A stretch of DNA of 64,000 bases. Source: Cryobacterium sp. HLT2-28. Lineage in GTDB: Bacteria; Actinomycetota; Actinomycetes; Actinomycetales; Microbacteriaceae. Of this stretch, positions 35,309 through 46,038 are shown piece by piece; within the stretch, counting starts at the first letter, position 1; each line of letters opens with the position of its first letter. Below the pieces are notes generated by a model. That model did not search any database, had not been told where the DNA came from, and saw only the letters and a list, made by a program, of their open reading frames with translations. A program made the translations under genes and the position numbers. Location of the stretch: NCBI RefSeq assembly GCF_004402495.1, contig NZ_SOFH01000031.1, positions 1 through 64,000 of the forward strand, given 5' to 3'.

Positions 35309-36823
35309 ATGGCCCAGTACATCATTGCCATCGACCAGGGAACGACGAGTTCCCGCGCGATCATCTTCGACAAGGCGGGGTCGATCGTCTCGACCGGCCA
35401 GCTCGAGCACGAGCAGATCTTCCCGCGCGCCGGCTGGGTCGAGCACGACCCGATGGAGATCTGGAACAACACCCGTGAGGTCATCGGCCAGGCCCTGTCC
35501 AAGGCCAACCTGACCCGCCACGACATCGACGCCGTCGGCATCACCAACCAGCGCGAGACCGCCGTGGTCTGGGACCGCACCACCGGCCTGCCCGTCTACA
35601 ACGCCATCGTCTGGCAGGACACCCGCACTCAGCCGATCGTCGACCGGCTCGCCGCCGACGGCGGCGTCGAACGGTTCAAGGCCAAGGTCGGCCTCCCGCT
35701 GGCGACCTACTTCTCCGGCACCAAGATCGTCTGGATCCTCGAGAACGTCGAGGGTGCCCGGGCCAAGGCCGACGCCGGCCAGCTGATGTTCGGAACGACC
35801 GACTCGTGGGTGCTCTGGAACCTGACCGGCGGGCTCGAGGGCGGCGTGCACGCCACGGACGTCACCAACGCCAGCCGCACCATGTTCATGGACCTGGAGA
35901 CCCTTCAGTGGGACGACGACATCCTCGCCGCGTTCGACGTGCCCAAGTCGATGCTGCCCGAGATCCGCTCCTCCAGCGAGGTCTACGGCATCGCCAGCGG
36001 GCACAGCCTGCTCCGCGAGACGCCGATCGCGGGCATCCTCGGCGACCAGCAGGCCGCGACCTTCGGCCAGGCCGCGTTCGACCAGGGCGAGGCGAAGAAC
36101 ACCTACGGCACCGGTAACTTCCTCATCTTCAACACCGGCACCGAGATCGTCCACTCCAAGAACGGGCTGCTCACCACGGTCGGCTACAAGCTCGGCGACG
36201 CGGAAACCCACTATGCGCTCGAAGGATCGATCGCGGTCACCGGGGCGCTCGTGCAGTGGCTGCGCGACAACCTCGGCATCGTCGGCTCAGCCGCCGAGGT
36301 CGAGGCTCTCGCCCTCTCGGTCGAGGACAACGGCGGCGCCTACTTCGTGCCGGCGTTCTCCGGCCTGTTCGCCCCATACTGGCGCTCGGATGCCCGCGGG
36401 GCCCTGGTCGGACTGACCCGGTTCGTGAACAAGGGCCACATCGCCCGTGCCGCGCTCGAGGCGATCGCCTACCAGTCCCGCGAGGTGCTGGACGCGGTCA
36501 ACGCGGACTCCGGAGTGCCGCTGACCGAGCTCAAGGTCGACGGCGGTGCCTCGGCCAACGATCTGCTGATGCAGTTCCAGGCCGACATCCTCGGCGTATC
36601 CGTCGTTCGCCCGGTCGTCGCGGAGACCACCGCGCTCGGCGCCGCCTACGCGGCCGGCCTCGCGGTCGGCTTCTGGGGCAGCCTCGACGAACTCCGCGCG
36701 AACTGGCAGGAAGACGCCCGCTGGGAGCCGCAGATGGACGTCGCCGAGCGCGACCGACTGCTGCGCAACTGGAAGAAGGCCGTCACCAAGTCCCTCGACT
36801 GGGTAGACGAGGACGTCGTCTAG
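35309..36823 (+). CDS. glpK: Glycerol kinase
   Basis: Phosphorylates glycerol to sn-glycerol-3-phosphate, the substrate of GlpD. The 504-residue length and FGGY-kinase motifs are standard: [16 protein letters not shown] at the N-terminus, GVTNQRET-like [23 protein letters not shown], and the C-terminal signature [25 protein letters not shown] precedes the ATG at 35309. The stop is followed at once by a 9-bp repeat tract and a strong terminator. Confidence 0.97.
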   Translation: MAQYIIAIDQGTTSSRAIIFDKAGSIVSTGQLEHEQIFPRAGWVEHDPMEIWNNTREVIGQALSKANLTRHDIDAVGITNQRETAVVWDRTTGLPVYNAIVWQDTRTQPIVDRLAADGGVERFKAKVGLPLATYFSGTKIVWILENVEGARAKADAGQLMFGTTDSWVLWNLTGGLEGGVHATDVTNASRTMFMDLETLQWDDDILAAFDVPKSMLPEIRSSSEVYGIASGHSLLRETPIAGILGDQQAATFGQAAFDQGEAKNTYGTGNFLIFNTGTEIVHSKNGLLTTVGYKLGDAETHYALEGSIAVTGALVQWLRDNLGIVGSAAEVEALALSVEDNGGAYFVPAFSGLFAPYWRSDARGALVGLTRFVNKGHIARAALEAIAYQSREVLDAVNADSGVPLTELKVDGGASANDLLMQFQADILGVSVVRPVVAETTALGAAYAAGLAVGFWGSLDELRANWQEDARWEPQMDVAERDRLLRNWKKAVTKSLDWVDEDVV

Positions 36824-36911
36824 CCTCACCCGCCTCACCCGCCTCACCCGCCTCACCCGCCTCACCCGCTTCACCCGCCTCACCCGCTTCACCCGCCTCA
36901 CCCGCTTCACC
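36824..36911 (+). repeat. 9-bp tandem repeat, nearly ten copies, after glpK
   Basis: CCTCACCCG or CTTCACCCG repeats without interruption from the base after the glpK stop. The C/T variant alternates in the distal copies. Such a tract is prone to change in copy number. Confidence 0.95.
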
Positions 36912-36919
36912 AGTTCCCC

Positions 36920-36955
36920 GGAAACCCGGCGTCCACCCCAGGCCGCCGGGTTTCC
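36920..36955 (+). terminator. glpK terminator
   Basis: GGAAACCCGGCG (36920-36931) and CGCCGGGTTTCC (36944-36955) form a perfect 12-bp stem with a 12-nt loop. It is well placed to end the glp operon. Confidence 0.8.
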
Positions 36956-36997
36956 GTCGTCTCACCCCCGCCGTGCCCACCTCCCCGCCGTCTACTT

Positions 36998-37090
36998 GCG
37001 TAACTCCTGCTATTTGTTCGGGCTGTCGGCGACGGCCCCGTGATTACGGCCTTTCCGGCGATCCCGCCACCGAAATTGCAGGAGTAATGC
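36998..37090. repeat. 93-bp palindromic element, copy A
   Basis: Ends GCGTAACTCCTGC and GCAGGAGTAATGC are inverted copies with two mismatches; the stem continues into TATTT/GAAAT. The interior is unlike that of copies B and C. It lies 101 bp before the DUF559 gene start. Confidence 0.85.
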
Positions 37091-37190
37091 ACGATCGGGT
37101 GCTGTCCTCCACAGGGCGGGAACCTGGACGCATCCCCCCACAGCGGTGCCCTCGGCACCGCCGGTCGCGCTCAGCATCGATTCTCGGGGC

Positions 37191-38078
37191 ATGAGCCTGC
37201 CACGCGATTTCGACTTCGGTGCCCGACGTATTGTCAGCAGGCGCGACCTGCTCGACAGCGGCCTGACCGGATCCCAGATCACCCTCGCGGTGCGGGCGGA
37301 CCGCCTGCTCCGGGTGAGGAGAGACCACTATGCGGCGCCGGGAACGGATCGCCACACCGTCGAGGCCGTCCGCGTCGGCGGCCGGCTGGCCTGCGTCTCG
37401 GCGGCCAGGGAGTTGGGGATTTTCGCGTTCGAGACGAGGTTCACGCACCTCCACGTCCCCCGGGAGGCATCGCGTCTTCGCGGCGCCCGGAGCCGGTACG
37501 ACCGGCTGAATGCAGTCCCGCGCGACGGCGTCGCAGTGCACTGGTGGCCACTGATCGAGCCGGGGGACGGAACCGAGTTCTGTGTCGGCACCCGGGATGC
37601 CCTCGCCCAGCTGATCCAATGCCAACCGCGCCACTTCGCCCTGGCCGCCCTCGACACCGCGTTGCATGAGGGGTGCATCTTCGCCTCCGACCTCGAGGAT
37701 GTTTTCGGAAACGTTCCGGCGAAATACCGGGCACTCCGCGACCAGATCGACGCTCGGGCGGACGCCGGGCAGGAGACCGTGCTACGGCGGCTGGTCCTCG
37801 AGGCCGGATTCCGATGCGACATCCAGGTGCCGATCGACGGCGTGGGGCGCGTGGATCTTCTGGTCGAGGGCTGCGTCGTGGTTGAGGCGGACAGCCGCGC
37901 ACACCACAAGTCGTGGGAACAGCACATCCGGGATCGCACCCGAGATCGCGTTCTTGCCCAGCTGGGGTATGTGACTCTGCGGGTGCTGTACCAGGACATC
38001 ATGTTCGATCCCGCCGGAGTCATCAGCGCGATCGCTGCGCTCGTGCGAGTCTGCCGCGAGGGCGGCATCCGGGCCTGA
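37191..38078 (+). CDS. AbiEi-like winged helix plus DUF559 (Vsr-like) nuclease-fold protein
   Basis: A 295-residue protein with an N-terminal helix-turn-helix segment like the AbiEi antitoxin domain (IVSRRDLLDSGLTGSQITLAVRADRLLRVRRDHYA, about residues 13-50). The C-terminal DUF559 domain is of the Vsr/PD-(D/E)XK type: Glu near EAGFRCDIQV, VDLLVEGCVVVEADSRAHH (about 218-236), and RDRVLAQLGYVTLRVLYQDI. Activity is unproven for this group. Many related genes are found in Microbacteriaceae genomes. No partner toxin gene is adjacent. It is bracketed by palindromic copies A and B about 1.1 kb apart. The ATG at 37191 has GGGG just upstream. Confidence 0.8.
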   Translation: MSLPRDFDFGARRIVSRRDLLDSGLTGSQITLAVRADRLLRVRRDHYAAPGTDRHTVEAVRVGGRLACVSAARELGIFAFETRFTHLHVPREASRLRGARSRYDRLNAVPRDGVAVHWWPLIEPGDGTEFCVGTRDALAQLIQCQPRHFALAALDTALHEGCIFASDLEDVFGNVPAKYRALRDQIDARADAGQETVLRRLVLEAGFRCDIQVPIDGVGRVDLLVEGCVVVEADSRAHHKSWEQHIRDRTRDRVLAQLGYVTLRVLYQDIMFDPAGVISAIAALVRVCREGGIRA

Positions 38079-38109
38079 CCCAGTCGCTCGTCTACAGGCC
38101 GGTACCGCT

Positions 38110-39054
38110 TCATGCGGGCGGGTCGCGCATAACTCCTGCAGATTCCGGGCGGTCGGATGCGCCGCCCCGGGAATCCGGGGCGGCCCGGCCCGGGCGGCTC
38201 AGATTGCAGGAGTTATGCACATCACTTGGGCGGGAAGGGACGTGCCGAGACGTGCCGAGACCGGCCGAGACTGGACGGGACCGGCCGAGGCCGGCCGGGG
38301 GCGGCCTGGGGGCGGTCAGGAGGGCCGGGAGTTCGGCCAGGCCGGTGATTCGGAGCACCCCGAGACGGGCGGCGTCGGCGGCGTCCGCGGGGTCCACCGC
38401 GGCTTCGCGCCGGTCGAGCCAGACCGCGGTGAGGCCGGCGGCCGCCGCCCCGATGGCGTCGGTGCGGATGCGGTCGCCCACGTACACCGCGTCGGCCGCG
38501 GCGACCCCGAACACGGCGCAGGCGTGCTCGAAGATGCGCCGGTCGGGTTTGGCGGCCCCGAACGCGGCCGAGGTGATCACCCGTTCGACCCGGTCGCCCA
38601 GGCCCGTGCGGTCCAGCTTCGGCTGTTGGTGCGACCGCTCCCCGTTGGTGATCAGTCCGAAACGGATGCCCGGAAACTCACCCTCCAGGGCTGCCAGGCA
38701 GGGCAGCGCGTCGTCGTGCAACCGCCAACTCGCCCGATAGTGCTCGAAGTAGGCGCCGAACCAGGCGGCCGCTTCCTGGTCCGTCAGGGGGACCCCGTGC
38801 GCCGCGGCGAAGTCACGGGCGCGCTCCCGCCGCTGGCCGGGGAAGTCCAGCCGCCCGGCAAGGTAGGAGTGGTAGTGCCGCTCTTCCAGCTCCTGCCAGA
38901 GCGCGACCGCCCCGCCCTGGTCGACGCCGTCGAACGGGCCGCCCAGGGCGGCGAGATACCGCAGGATGCCGTCGGCGACAGCGCCGCGATGGGCGAACAG
39001 CGTGTCGTCCAGGTCGAAGAACACGACCGACGGGATGCGGGCGGGTGCGGCCAT
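38110..39054 (-). CDS. HAD-family phosphatase with an element-derived C-terminal tail
   Basis: A haloacid-dehalogenase hydrolase of subfamily IA, likely a small-molecule phosphatase. Motif I is FFDLDDTLF (residues 12-20), motif II ITNG, motif III Lys in AAKPDRRIF and motif IV GDRIRTDAIGA. The usual fold ends at about residue 245 (ITGLAELPALLTAP). The reading frame then runs on for roughly 65 residues through a degenerate GCCGAGAC-type repeat and all of palindromic copy B (residues about 279-309). This tail is surely not part of the fold. The substrate is unknown. It lies 3 bp after the GNAT stop. Confidence 0.87.
   Translation of the reverse strand: MAAPARIPSVVFFDLDDTLFAHRGAVADGILRYLAALGGPFDGVDQGGAVALWQELEERHYHSYLAGRLDFPGQRRERARDFAAAHGVPLTDQEAAAWFGAYFEHYRASWRLHDDALPCLAALEGEFPGIRFGLITNGERSHQQPKLDRTGLGDRVERVITSAAFGAAKPDRRIFEHACAVFGVAAADAVYVGDRIRTDAIGAAAAGLTAVWLDRREAAVDPADAADAARLGVLRITGLAELPALLTAPRPPPAGLGRSRPVSAGLGTSRHVPSRPSDVHNSCNLSRPGRAAPDSRGGASDRPESAGVMRDPPA
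38127..38218. repeat. 92-bp palindromic element, copy B
   Basis: GCATAACTCCTGCA (38127-38140) and TGCAGGAGTTATGC (38205-38218) are perfect 14-bp inverted arms. The interior has a second GC-rich palindrome (GCCGCCCCGG and CCGGGGCGGC). The element lies within the 3' end of the HAD reading frame. Confidence 0.93.
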
Positions 39055-39057
39055 GGC

Positions 39058-39651
39058 TCAGCCGGCCACCACGCCGGCCACCACGCCGGCCACCACGCCG
39101 GCGGGCCAGCCGGCCTTCGGCTGGCGGTCGTCGGTGGAGCGGAGCCGCCCGGTCCAGGCCAGCGGGAAGGACCCGTCGCGGTGCGGGTGGTCCGCGGGCG
39201 ACTCGCCGAGGAAGCTGAAGCCCGTCTTCCGGGCGGTGCGCGCCGACGCGATATTCCCCGGCAGGCATTGCCAGTTGATGGCGTCGACGATCCCGGCGGA
39301 GAACGCCCAGTCGGCGACGAGCCGCTGGGCCTCCGGGATGTAGCCGTGGCCGCGGTGCGGCGCCCCGAGCCAGTAGCCGATCGAGGCCGTGGGAACGCGC
39401 AGCCCGATCACGCCGACCAGGGCGGGGGAGCCCGGTGCGCGAACCGCCCAGGTGTATTCCTGATCAGAGGCCCATGCCGCCGGCACATACTCCGAGATGA
39501 ATGAGTCCGCGTCGGAGCGACGATACGGCCACGGCACGGTGAGGTACCGCTCGAACAGAGGGTCCTGGCAGTACTCGAACACCGTGTCGGCATCGCCGGC
39601 GGTGGGCTGGTCCAACCGCACCAGCGGCGACGACAGTTCGACGGGCTCCAT
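39058..39651 (-). CDS. GNAT-family N-acetyltransferase
   Basis: A 197-residue acetyl-CoA-dependent acetyltransferase of the RimJ/RimL type. Conserved segments include VRLDQPTAGDADTVFEYCQDP, ASIGYWLGAPHRGHGYIPEA (acetyl-CoA loop) and LPGNIASARTARKTGFSFLGE. The protein or small-molecule substrate cannot be told. The ATG at 39651 lies 2 bp after the trpS stop, so it is likely co-transcribed with trpS. The last residues are a GVVA repeat encoded by a 12-bp triplicate. Confidence 0.87.
   Translation of the reverse strand: MEPVELSSPLVRLDQPTAGDADTVFEYCQDPLFERYLTVPWPYRRSDADSFISEYVPAAWASDQEYTWAVRAPGSPALVGVIGLRVPTASIGYWLGAPHRGHGYIPEAQRLVADWAFSAGIVDAINWQCLPGNIASARTARKTGFSFLGESPADHPHRDGSFPLAWTGRLRSTDDRQPKAGWPAGVVAGVVAGVVAG
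39061..39096 (-). repeat. 12-bp tandem triplicate at the end of the GNAT gene
   Basis: GCCGGCCACCAC on the plus strand repeats three times without change directly before the minus-strand stop. It encodes GVVAGVVAGVVAG, an in-frame C-terminal extension. Confidence 0.93.
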
Positions 39652-39653
39652 GG

Positions 39654-41572
<1,919 letters not shown>

Positions 41573-41578
41573 GGACCA

Positions 41579-41584
41579 AGTCTA
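41579..41584 (-). promoter_or_regulatory. -10 element for leaderless xth
   Basis: TAGACT (minus strand) ends 6 bp before the xth ATG, so transcription would begin at the start codon. It includes the TAG stop of the preceding gene. The -35 is poor. Confidence 0.5.
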
Positions 41585-42691
41585 GGTTGGGCGAGCGGCT
41601 TCTCCCGCTGGCACGGCGGTTTCGTACCCCGACGCCGCCCGCTCCGCGGTGCGCAGCCGGCGGGCGGTCGCCCACCGCTGCCGCCAGCCGGCGTGGGCGT
41701 GGGCGTTCCGGGCGTCCCGCAGTTCGGCCAGGGCGGCAATCCGGCGGGCCTCGTTCTCCCGCTCGGCCTGTTCGATCGCCGCGCGCTTCGCGTCGACCGG
41801 TACGGGCGCGATGCCGGCGTCCTCCATCCCGACCGAGATCCAGGAGGCGGTGAGCAGGATCACGGTGTTCATCAGGTTGAACCAGATCAGGAGCCCGATG
41901 ATCACGGCGAAGGTGGCCAGCAGGGGGTTGGATCCCGTGCGCCCGAGCAGCGTTCCGCCGAGCACCTTGAGGGCGCCCAGGGCGACCCCGCCGAGGGCGG
42001 ACCCGAGGATCAGCTGCCGGTGCGGGATGTACACCCGCGAGAGAACCCGGAACAAGGTCGCGAGGGTGGCCGTGTCGATCATCAGGACGACGAGCAGCCC
42101 GATCGTGCGCGCCCCGGCGTTGAACCAGAAGGAATCCCGGGCGATGCCCAGCAGACCCAGGATGGCGCCGAGCGCCTCCGTGCTGGCCAGGGAGATCAGC
42201 GCCGACACGATCAGGGCGACGCCGAAGAGGATGCCGAGACCGAGTTCCCGCAGCTTCACCAGCACGAAGAGGGTGCCGTCCCGGGGCATCCGGAAGATGG
42301 TGCGCACGGCCTGGGTGGTGGTGGACAGCCAGCCGAGGGTGGTCCAGAGCAAGCCGACCAGGGCCACGGCGCCGGTCCAGGTCAGTACCCCGGCGTTGGC
42401 GAGCTGTTTCGGGTCGATCACGCCGTGCCTGCCGATCAGACCGGGGATGGACTGGTTGATGAGAGCGATCAGGGCGCTCATCAGCCGCTCGTTCGAGCCC
42501 AGCACGAGCCCGGCGATCGAGAACCCCACCCAGATCGCCGCGAAGATCGCGAAGACCGCCTGGTAGGTCATCCCGCCGGCGAGGATGGCGCCGCCGGTCT
42601 GGGCGAAATGGCTGACGGCGCGCACCGGCCGCCAGGCCATAGTGCGCCTGTACAGGAGGGTGGCCCGTTTCACGGGGGCGGGGCTCGTCAC
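41582..42691 (-). CDS. YihY/BrkB-family inner-membrane protein
   Basis: A 369-residue membrane protein with about six helices, of the YihY/UPF0761 family. TGGAILAGGMTYQAVFAIFAAIWVGF near the N-terminus and NPLLATFAVIIGLLIWFNLMNTVILL near the end are characteristic. The family has no agreed function; the old link to ribonuclease BN was withdrawn. The hydrophilic C-terminal tail (about residues 290-369) is Ala/Arg-rich. The GTG start at 42691 lies 6 bp after TAGGCT, a leaderless arrangement. Upstream of xth on the same strand. Confidence 0.87.
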   Translation of the reverse strand: MTSPAPVKRATLLYRRTMAWRPVRAVSHFAQTGGAILAGGMTYQAVFAIFAAIWVGFSIAGLVLGSNERLMSALIALINQSIPGLIGRHGVIDPKQLANAGVLTWTGAVALVGLLWTTLGWLSTTTQAVRTIFRMPRDGTLFVLVKLRELGLGILFGVALIVSALISLASTEALGAILGLLGIARDSFWFNAGARTIGLLVVLMIDTATLATLFRVLSRVYIPHRQLILGSALGGVALGALKVLGGTLLGRTGSNPLLATFAVIIGLLIWFNLMNTVILLTASWISVGMEDAGIAPVPVDAKRAAIEQAERENEARRIAALAELRDARNAHAHAGWRQRWATARRLRTAERAASGYETAVPAGEAARPT

Positions 42692-42697
42692 GGCTCC

Positions 42698-42703
42698 AGC
42701 CTA
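42698..42703 (-). promoter_or_regulatory. -10 element for the leaderless YihY-family gene
   Basis: TAGGCT on the minus strand lies exactly 6 bp before the GTG start codon. Confidence 0.55.
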
Positions 42704-42982
42704 GCCAGCGGTCGGCGGCCGCCTGCCCACCCCCAGTTCGGGGTGCAAATACAAGCTGAGGGTGTCTCACCTCTTGCGGTACGACGGGAAGGTCTGCCAC
42801 TATCCCAGTGCTGACCCAACCGAGTCGGACATCCACCACCCGAGGCTGGATGGCAGGCGGCCCGGCCACGAACAGGTGAAGTGCCGGGCAACCGGTCGGG
42901 CGGCGTGCGACGGTCGGGCGGTTCCTCGACCAGCCGGTGGCGGCGAAACCCGAGTCGACGCCACCGGCTACCTCGTTGCGTG
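42704..42982. other. Gene-free region between yihY and sdhB
   Basis: No convincing gene in either strand. It contains the sdhB terminator near its right end and the yihY promoter at its left end. The middle shows only unstructured GC-rich sequence. Confidence 0.5.
42932..42969 (-). terminator. Terminator of the sdh operon
   Basis: AGCCGGTGGCG (42932-42942) and CGCCACCGGCT (42959-42969) form a perfect 11-bp stem with a 16-nt loop, starting 14 bp beyond the sdhB stop. Confidence 0.72.
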
Positions 42983-43741
42983 CTACTTCAGCCCGCGCAC
43001 CATGGCTTGCTTTACCTCGGAAATGGCCTGGGTGACCTGGATTCCCCGCGGGCAGGCCTCGGTGCAGTTGAAGGTGGTGCGGCAGCGCCACACCCCCTCC
43101 TTGTCGTTGAGGATGTCGAGGCGGACCGCCGCGTTGTCGTCGCGCGAGTCGAAGATGAAACGGTGCGCGTTGACGATCGCGGCCGGCCCGAAGTACTGCC
43201 CGTCGGTCCAGAAGACGGGGCAGCTCGACGTGCACGCGGCGCAGAGGATGCACTTGGTGGTGTCGTCGAAGCGTTCACGCTGCGCGACGGTCTGGATGCG
43301 CTCCTTGCCGTCCTTCGGCGCCTGCTGGGAGACCAGGAACGGCTGCACGGCGCGGAACGAGTCGAAGAACGGCTCCATGTCCACGATCAGGTCCTTCTCC
43401 AGCGGCAGACCCTTGATCGCCTCCACGTAGACCGGCTTGGTGATGTCGAGGTCCTTGATCAGGGTCTTGCAGGCGAGGCGGTTGCGGCCGTTGATGCGCA
43501 TGGCATCCGAGCCGCAGATGCCGTGCGCGCAGGAGCGGCGGAAGCTCAGGCTGCCGTCCTGCTCCCACTTGATCTTGTGCAGCGCGTCGAGCACCCGGTC
43601 GGTCGGGTACAGCTGCACGTCGAAGTCTTCCCAGTGCGGCTCAGCGTCGACCTCCGGGTTGAACCGGCGGATGATCAGCGTGACGGTGAAGGACTGGATT
43701 TCTTCGGGCACAGCGGGAGGGGTTGCCGTTGCGGTACTCAC
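42983..43741 (-). CDS. sdhB: Succinate dehydrogenase iron-sulfur subunit
   Basis: Carries electrons from FAD to quinone. The 252-residue protein has the [2Fe-2S] ligands in SCAHGICGSDAM plus RLAC (Asp replaces the third Cys, as in some other SdhB), and the [4Fe-4S]/[3Fe-4S] ligands in CILCAACTSSCPVF and CRTTFNCTEACPRGI. It starts at GTG 43741 immediately after the sdhA stop, with AAAGGAAG inside the end of sdhA. Last gene of sdhCDAB. Confidence 0.97.
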   Translation of the reverse strand: MSTATATPPAVPEEIQSFTVTLIIRRFNPEVDAEPHWEDFDVQLYPTDRVLDALHKIKWEQDGSLSFRRSCAHGICGSDAMRINGRNRLACKTLIKDLDITKPVYVEAIKGLPLEKDLIVDMEPFFDSFRAVQPFLVSQQAPKDGKERIQTVAQRERFDDTTKCILCAACTSSCPVFWTDGQYFGPAAIVNAHRFIFDSRDDNAAVRLDILNDKEGVWRCRTTFNCTEACPRGIQVTQAISEVKQAMVRGLK

Positions 43742-45556
43742 TCAGTACTTCCTTTCCATCGGCTGGTAGCGCGTGATGGTGACGGGCTTCCAGTCGAGCG
43801 CGATGTGGTCGGCCGCGTCGGCCGACAGAGGGTCACCGGTCAGATACGCCATGGTGTGCACGAGGTAGTTCTCGTCGTCGCGCAGCGGGAAGTCGTCGCG
43901 CATGTGGCCGCCGCGGCTCTCCTTGCGGTTTCGGGCCGAGTACACGACCACCTCGGCCAGGTCGAGCAGGAAGCCGAGTTCGACGGCCTCGAGCAGGTCG
44001 GTGTTGAACCGGCGGCCCTTGTCCTGCACGCCGATGTTCTTGTACCGCTCGCGCAGGCCGTGGATGACGTTGGTGACGTCGGAGAGCGACTCGTCGGTGC
44101 GGAAGACCTGCGCCTTCGCGTCCATGGTCTCCTGCAGCTCCTTGCGGAGCACGGCGATGCGTTCGGTTCCGGTCGACGAACGGATGCCCTCGAGCAGTCC
44201 GCGCACGGCCTTCGCCGGGTCGGCGGGCAGCGGCACGAACTCGGCCGTCTTGACGTACTCGACGGCGTTGTTCCCGGCGCGCTTTCCGAACACGTTGATG
44301 TCCAGCAGCGAGTTGGTGCCGAGCCGGTTCGAGCCGTGCACCGACACGCAGGCGCATTCGCCGGCCGCGTAGAGGCCGGGCACGACGGTGGTGTTGTTCC
44401 GCAGCACCTCGGCGTTGACGTTGGTCGGGATGCCGCCCATCGCGTAGTGCGCGGTCGGCATCACCGGAACCGGCTCGGTGACCGGGTCGACGCCGAGGTA
44501 GGTGCGGGCGAACTCGGTGATGTCGGGCAGCTTGGTCTCCAGCACCTCGGCGCCCAGATGGGTGCAGTCCAGGTACAGGTAGTCCTTGTTCGGTCCGGCG
44601 CCGCGGCCCTCCGCGACCTCCTTGACCATGCAGCGGGCGATGATGTCGCGCGGGGCGAGGTCCTTGATCGTGGGGGCGTAGCGTTCCATGAACCGTTCGC
44701 CGGCGGCGTTGCGGAGGATGGCTCCCTCGCCGCGGGCACCCTCGGTCAGCAGGATGCCGAGCCCGGCGAGGCCGGTCGGGTGGAACTGGAAGAACTCCAT
44801 GTCCTCGAGCGGCAGGCCCTTGCGCCAGATGATGCCGACGCCGTCGCCGGTGAGGGTGTGCGCGTTCGAGGTGGTCTTGTAGATCTTGCCGAACCCGCCG
44901 GTGGCGAAGATGAACGCCTTGCCCTGGAAGACGTGCAGTTCACCGGTCGACAGGTCGAGGGCGACGACGGCGGACGGCTGGTCGACGCCGTCGACCGGTG
45001 TCATGACCAGGTCGAGCACGTAATACTCGTTGAAGAAGTTGATGCCCCGCTTGACGCAGTTCTGGTACAGGGTCTGCAGGATCATGTGGCCGGTGCGGTC
45101 GGCGGCGTAGCAGGCCCGGCGAACGGGCGCCTTGCCGTGGTCGCTGGTGTGGCCGCCGAACCGGCGCTGGTCGATCTTTCCCTCCGGCGTGCGGTTGAAC
45201 GGCAGGCCCATGTTCTCGAGATCGATGACCGCGTCGATGGCCTCCTTGGCGAGGATCTCGGCCGCGTCCTGGTCGACGAGGTAGTCGCCGCCCTTGACGG
45301 TGTCGAAGGTGTGCCATTCCCAGTTGTCTTCTTCGACGTTGGCGAGGGCCGCGGCCATCCCGCCCTGCGCCGCGCCCGTGTGCGAGCGGGTCGGGTAGAG
45401 CTTGGAGATCACGGCGGTGCTGGCGCCGGGGCCGGCCTCGATGGCGGCACGCATGCCGGCCCCACCTGCCCCCACGATCACGATGTCGAACTGGTGGTAG
45501 TGAACGCCATCGACGATGGTGGACTCCGTGGGTGCTGTTGTGGGTGCATCCGTCAT
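43742..45556 (-). CDS. sdhA: Succinate dehydrogenase flavoprotein subunit
   Basis: Oxidises succinate to fumarate. The 604-residue protein has the FAD dinucleotide motif [16 protein letters not shown], the flavin-linking His in [14 protein letters not shown], the substrate motif [20 protein letters not shown] and the catalytic Arg region ([22 protein letters not shown]). Complete, with the C-terminal domain ending [13 protein letters not shown]. It lies 18 bp after sdhD. Confidence 0.98.
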   Translation of the reverse strand: MTDAPTTAPTESTIVDGVHYHQFDIVIVGAGGAGMRAAIEAGPGASTAVISKLYPTRSHTGAAQGGMAAALANVEEDNWEWHTFDTVKGGDYLVDQDAAEILAKEAIDAVIDLENMGLPFNRTPEGKIDQRRFGGHTSDHGKAPVRRACYAADRTGHMILQTLYQNCVKRGINFFNEYYVLDLVMTPVDGVDQPSAVVALDLSTGELHVFQGKAFIFATGGFGKIYKTTSNAHTLTGDGVGIIWRKGLPLEDMEFFQFHPTGLAGLGILLTEGARGEGAILRNAAGERFMERYAPTIKDLAPRDIIARCMVKEVAEGRGAGPNKDYLYLDCTHLGAEVLETKLPDITEFARTYLGVDPVTEPVPVMPTAHYAMGGIPTNVNAEVLRNNTTVVPGLYAAGECACVSVHGSNRLGTNSLLDINVFGKRAGNNAVEYVKTAEFVPLPADPAKAVRGLLEGIRSSTGTERIAVLRKELQETMDAKAQVFRTDESLSDVTNVIHGLRERYKNIGVQDKGRRFNTDLLEAVELGFLLDLAEVVVYSARNRKESRGGHMRDDFPLRDDENYLVHTMAYLTGDPLSADAADHIALDWKPVTITRYQPMERKY

Positions 45557-45574
45557 GGTGTGTGTGTGCAGCTC

Positions 45575-46027
45575 CTAGTTGGCCGAGCAGAACGAGGGAA
45601 GAAGGTCGGCAGGGGATCCGGCCGGGCAGGCGTCGAAGGTGTAGATGACGAGCGTGCCGAGCACGATCAGGATGACGACGGCGGCGAGGATCGACGACTT
45701 GAGGATGCCGCGGGTCAGGCGCGTTGTCGCATAGTCGTTGACCAGGGTGCGCATGCCGTTGCCGCCGTGGATCAGGGCGAGCCAGAGCATCAGCACGTCC
45801 CAGGTCTGCCAGAACGGATTGGTGAGCTTGCCGGCGACGAAGGCGAAGTTGAGGGCGCTGACGCCCTCGCCGATCATCAGGTTGACGAAGAGGTGGCCGA
45901 AGATGAGCACGACCAGCACGACGCCGGAGGCGCGCATGTAGATCCAGCCCCACTTCTCCCAGTTGATGCCGCGTTTCTTCGGCGAACGGGAGTAGGGGCT
46001 GCGGGGAGCTTCGAGTGTGGTTGACAT
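45575..46027 (-). CDS. sdhD: Succinate dehydrogenase membrane anchor subunit
   Basis: One of two small membrane subunits that bind haem and quinone. The 150-residue protein has three predicted helices; the first includes VVLVVLIFGHLFVNLM with a candidate haem-ligand His. A Cys pair lies near the C-terminus. It starts 11 bp after sdhC. Confidence 0.9.
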   Translation of the reverse strand: MSTTLEAPRSPYSRSPKKRGINWEKWGWIYMRASGVVLVVLIFGHLFVNLMIGEGVSALNFAFVAGKLTNPFWQTWDVLMLWLALIHGGNGMRTLVNDYATTRLTRGILKSSILAAVVILIVLGTLVIYTFDACPAGSPADLLPSFCSAN

Positions 46028-46038
46028 GTCTGCGCCTC

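Noticed and set aside
36824..36911. CRISPR-like array after glpK
   Set aside because: The 9-bp unit repeats without spacers and no cas genes are present; it is a simple tandem repeat.
37191..38078. Type IV toxin-antitoxin module based on the AbiEi-like domain
   Set aside because: No AbiEii-type nucleotidyltransferase gene is adjacent on either side, and the DUF559 domain gives the protein a different likely role.
42704..42982. Possible small gene between yihY and sdhB
   Set aside because: Open frames there run on into sdhB antisense, have no ribosome binding site and no recognisable domain.
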